Below, piece after piece: positions 5,325-5,794 of a DNA stretch of 5,794 nucleotides. The translations under genes were made by a program, and so were the position numbers. How positions within the stretch are numbered: the stretch's first letter is position 1; each line of letters begins with the position of its first letter. The notes beneath the pieces are model-generated. The model saw only the letters and a program-made list of their open reading frames with translations. It did not search any database and was not told the origin of the DNA. The stretch lies in assembly GCA_024642645.1 (NCBI GenBank), contig JAHEAS010000256.1:1-5794 (forward strand), in the 5' to 3' direction. Source of the DNA: Saprospirales bacterium (GTDB lineage: Bacteria > Bacteroidota > Bacteroidia > Chitinophagales > Saprospiraceae).

Positions 5325-5794
5325 ATGCAAATCGCACTGGTATTAGGTCTTCTTGTTCTAGCAATAGTCTTGTTCGCCACCGAAAAGGCGACGGTGGACC
5401 TTATTACCATTGGCCTGCTTATCATGATGACTACCCTCGGCATTCTCACACCCGCCGAGGCATTTTCTGGGTTTGGCAGCGACTTCATTATCATGCTTGC
5501 CTCCATCTTCGTGGTGGGCGCTGCCATGCAAAAGGCTGGAATTCTTGAGATAATGAGCACGAAACTCTTCACCCTGACTCGCAATCGGGTGAGGTCTTTG
5601 CCCACTATCCTGATGGCGTCCATTAGCTTTATTTCTGCTTTCATGAACAACACCACGGTGACGGCCATGTTCGTGGGACCGGTAGTAGGGCTTGCTCGTA
5701 AACTCAAAATAAGCCCTTCCAAACTACTGATGCCAATGGCCCATGCTTCCATCTTGGGTGGCACCTGTACCGTCATTGGCACCTCCACCAACAT
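5325..5794 (+). CDS. SLC13 (DASS) family permease, N-terminal part cut by the window edge
   Basis: An open frame from the ATG at 5325 runs 156 codons to the window edge. The protein is strongly hydrophobic with membrane segments at about residues 2-18, 23-42, 52-69, 93-105 (re-entrant or interfacial) and 112-124. The motif SAFMNNTTVTAMFVGPV (104-120) matches the first substrate/sodium-binding signature of the SLC13/DASS superfamily (S-x-x-x-N-N-T), and MAHASILGGTCTVIGTSTN (138-156) matches the conserved stretch that follows it in the YfbS/SAC1-type members. Known members carry dicarboxylates, citrate, sulfate or similar anions across the inner membrane, usually with sodium. The substrate cannot be told from this half. 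YfbS-like members carry TrkA-C domains in the middle of the protein, beyond the visible part, so their presence is untested. It is divergent from the lipoprotein operon with a 166-bp spacer. No Shine-Dalgarno sequence precedes the start. Confidence 0.9.
   Translation, partial: MQIALVLGLLVLAIVLFATEKATVDLITIGLLIMMTTLGILTPAEAFSGFGSDFIIMLASIFVVGAAMQKAGILEIMSTKLFTLTRNRVRSLPTILMASISFISAFMNNTTVTAMFVGPVVGLARKLKISPSKLLMPMAHASILGGTCTVIGTSTN

Noticed and set aside
5210..5794. Long minus-strand open frame of 194 codons at the right end
   Set aside because: It is antisense to the SLC13 permease frame, which shows family motifs; the minus-strand translation has no recognisable domain and odd composition.
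1..5794. Mobile elements, CRISPR arrays, tRNA or rRNA genes
   Set aside because: No transposase, integrase, regularly spaced repeats or RNA-gene signatures were found on either strand; the spacers are short (9 to 166 bp).

Overview
The window looks like a piece of a Bacteroidota chromosome. The evidence is a secreted protein ending in a type IX secretion (T9SS) sorting domain, a CotH-plus-lamin-tail architecture common in that phylum, a LytS/LytTR two-component pair, promoter boxes of the TAnnTTTG type, and starts without clear Shine-Dalgarno sequences. GC content is moderate (roughly half) and most proteins have envelope or export signals. A Saprospiria/Chitinophagia-like host is my guess from protein style only.

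Layout. Five genes lie on the minus strand and one on the plus strand. From right to left on the minus strand: a small lipoprotein of unknown function (4523-5158), a four-helix membrane histidine kinase of the LytS/YehU type (3461-4513), its LytTR response regulator (2766-3464, sharing an ATGA overlap with the kinase gene), a 763-residue exported CotH kinase-like/lamin-tail protein with a T9SS tail (396-2687), and the 5' part of an exported NTF2-like protein cut by the left edge (1-298). Diverging from the lipoprotein gene, the 5' part of an SLC13-family permease (5325-5794) runs off the right edge. Both edge genes are open at the window boundary.

How the genes may work together. The lipoprotein, kinase and regulator are almost certainly one transcript (9-bp gap, then a 4-bp overlap). 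The lipoprotein may be an envelope partner or target of the sensor, which is inference. The CotH gene follows after 78 bp and may be read through or have its own weak promoter. A terminator-like hairpin separates it from the NTF2-like gene. The 166-bp divergent region between the lipoprotein and permease genes holds a candidate promoter for each side. Between them lies an array of three alternating GAAAC/GTTTC half-sites, about equally far from both predicted transcription starts, so it is a candidate shared operator.

I see no rRNA, tRNA, CRISPR array, insertion sequence or phage gene. I do not see a clearly new defence or mobile system. The most notable points are the lipoprotein-LytS-LytTR operon, the divergent operator-like array and the secreted kinase-like protein.
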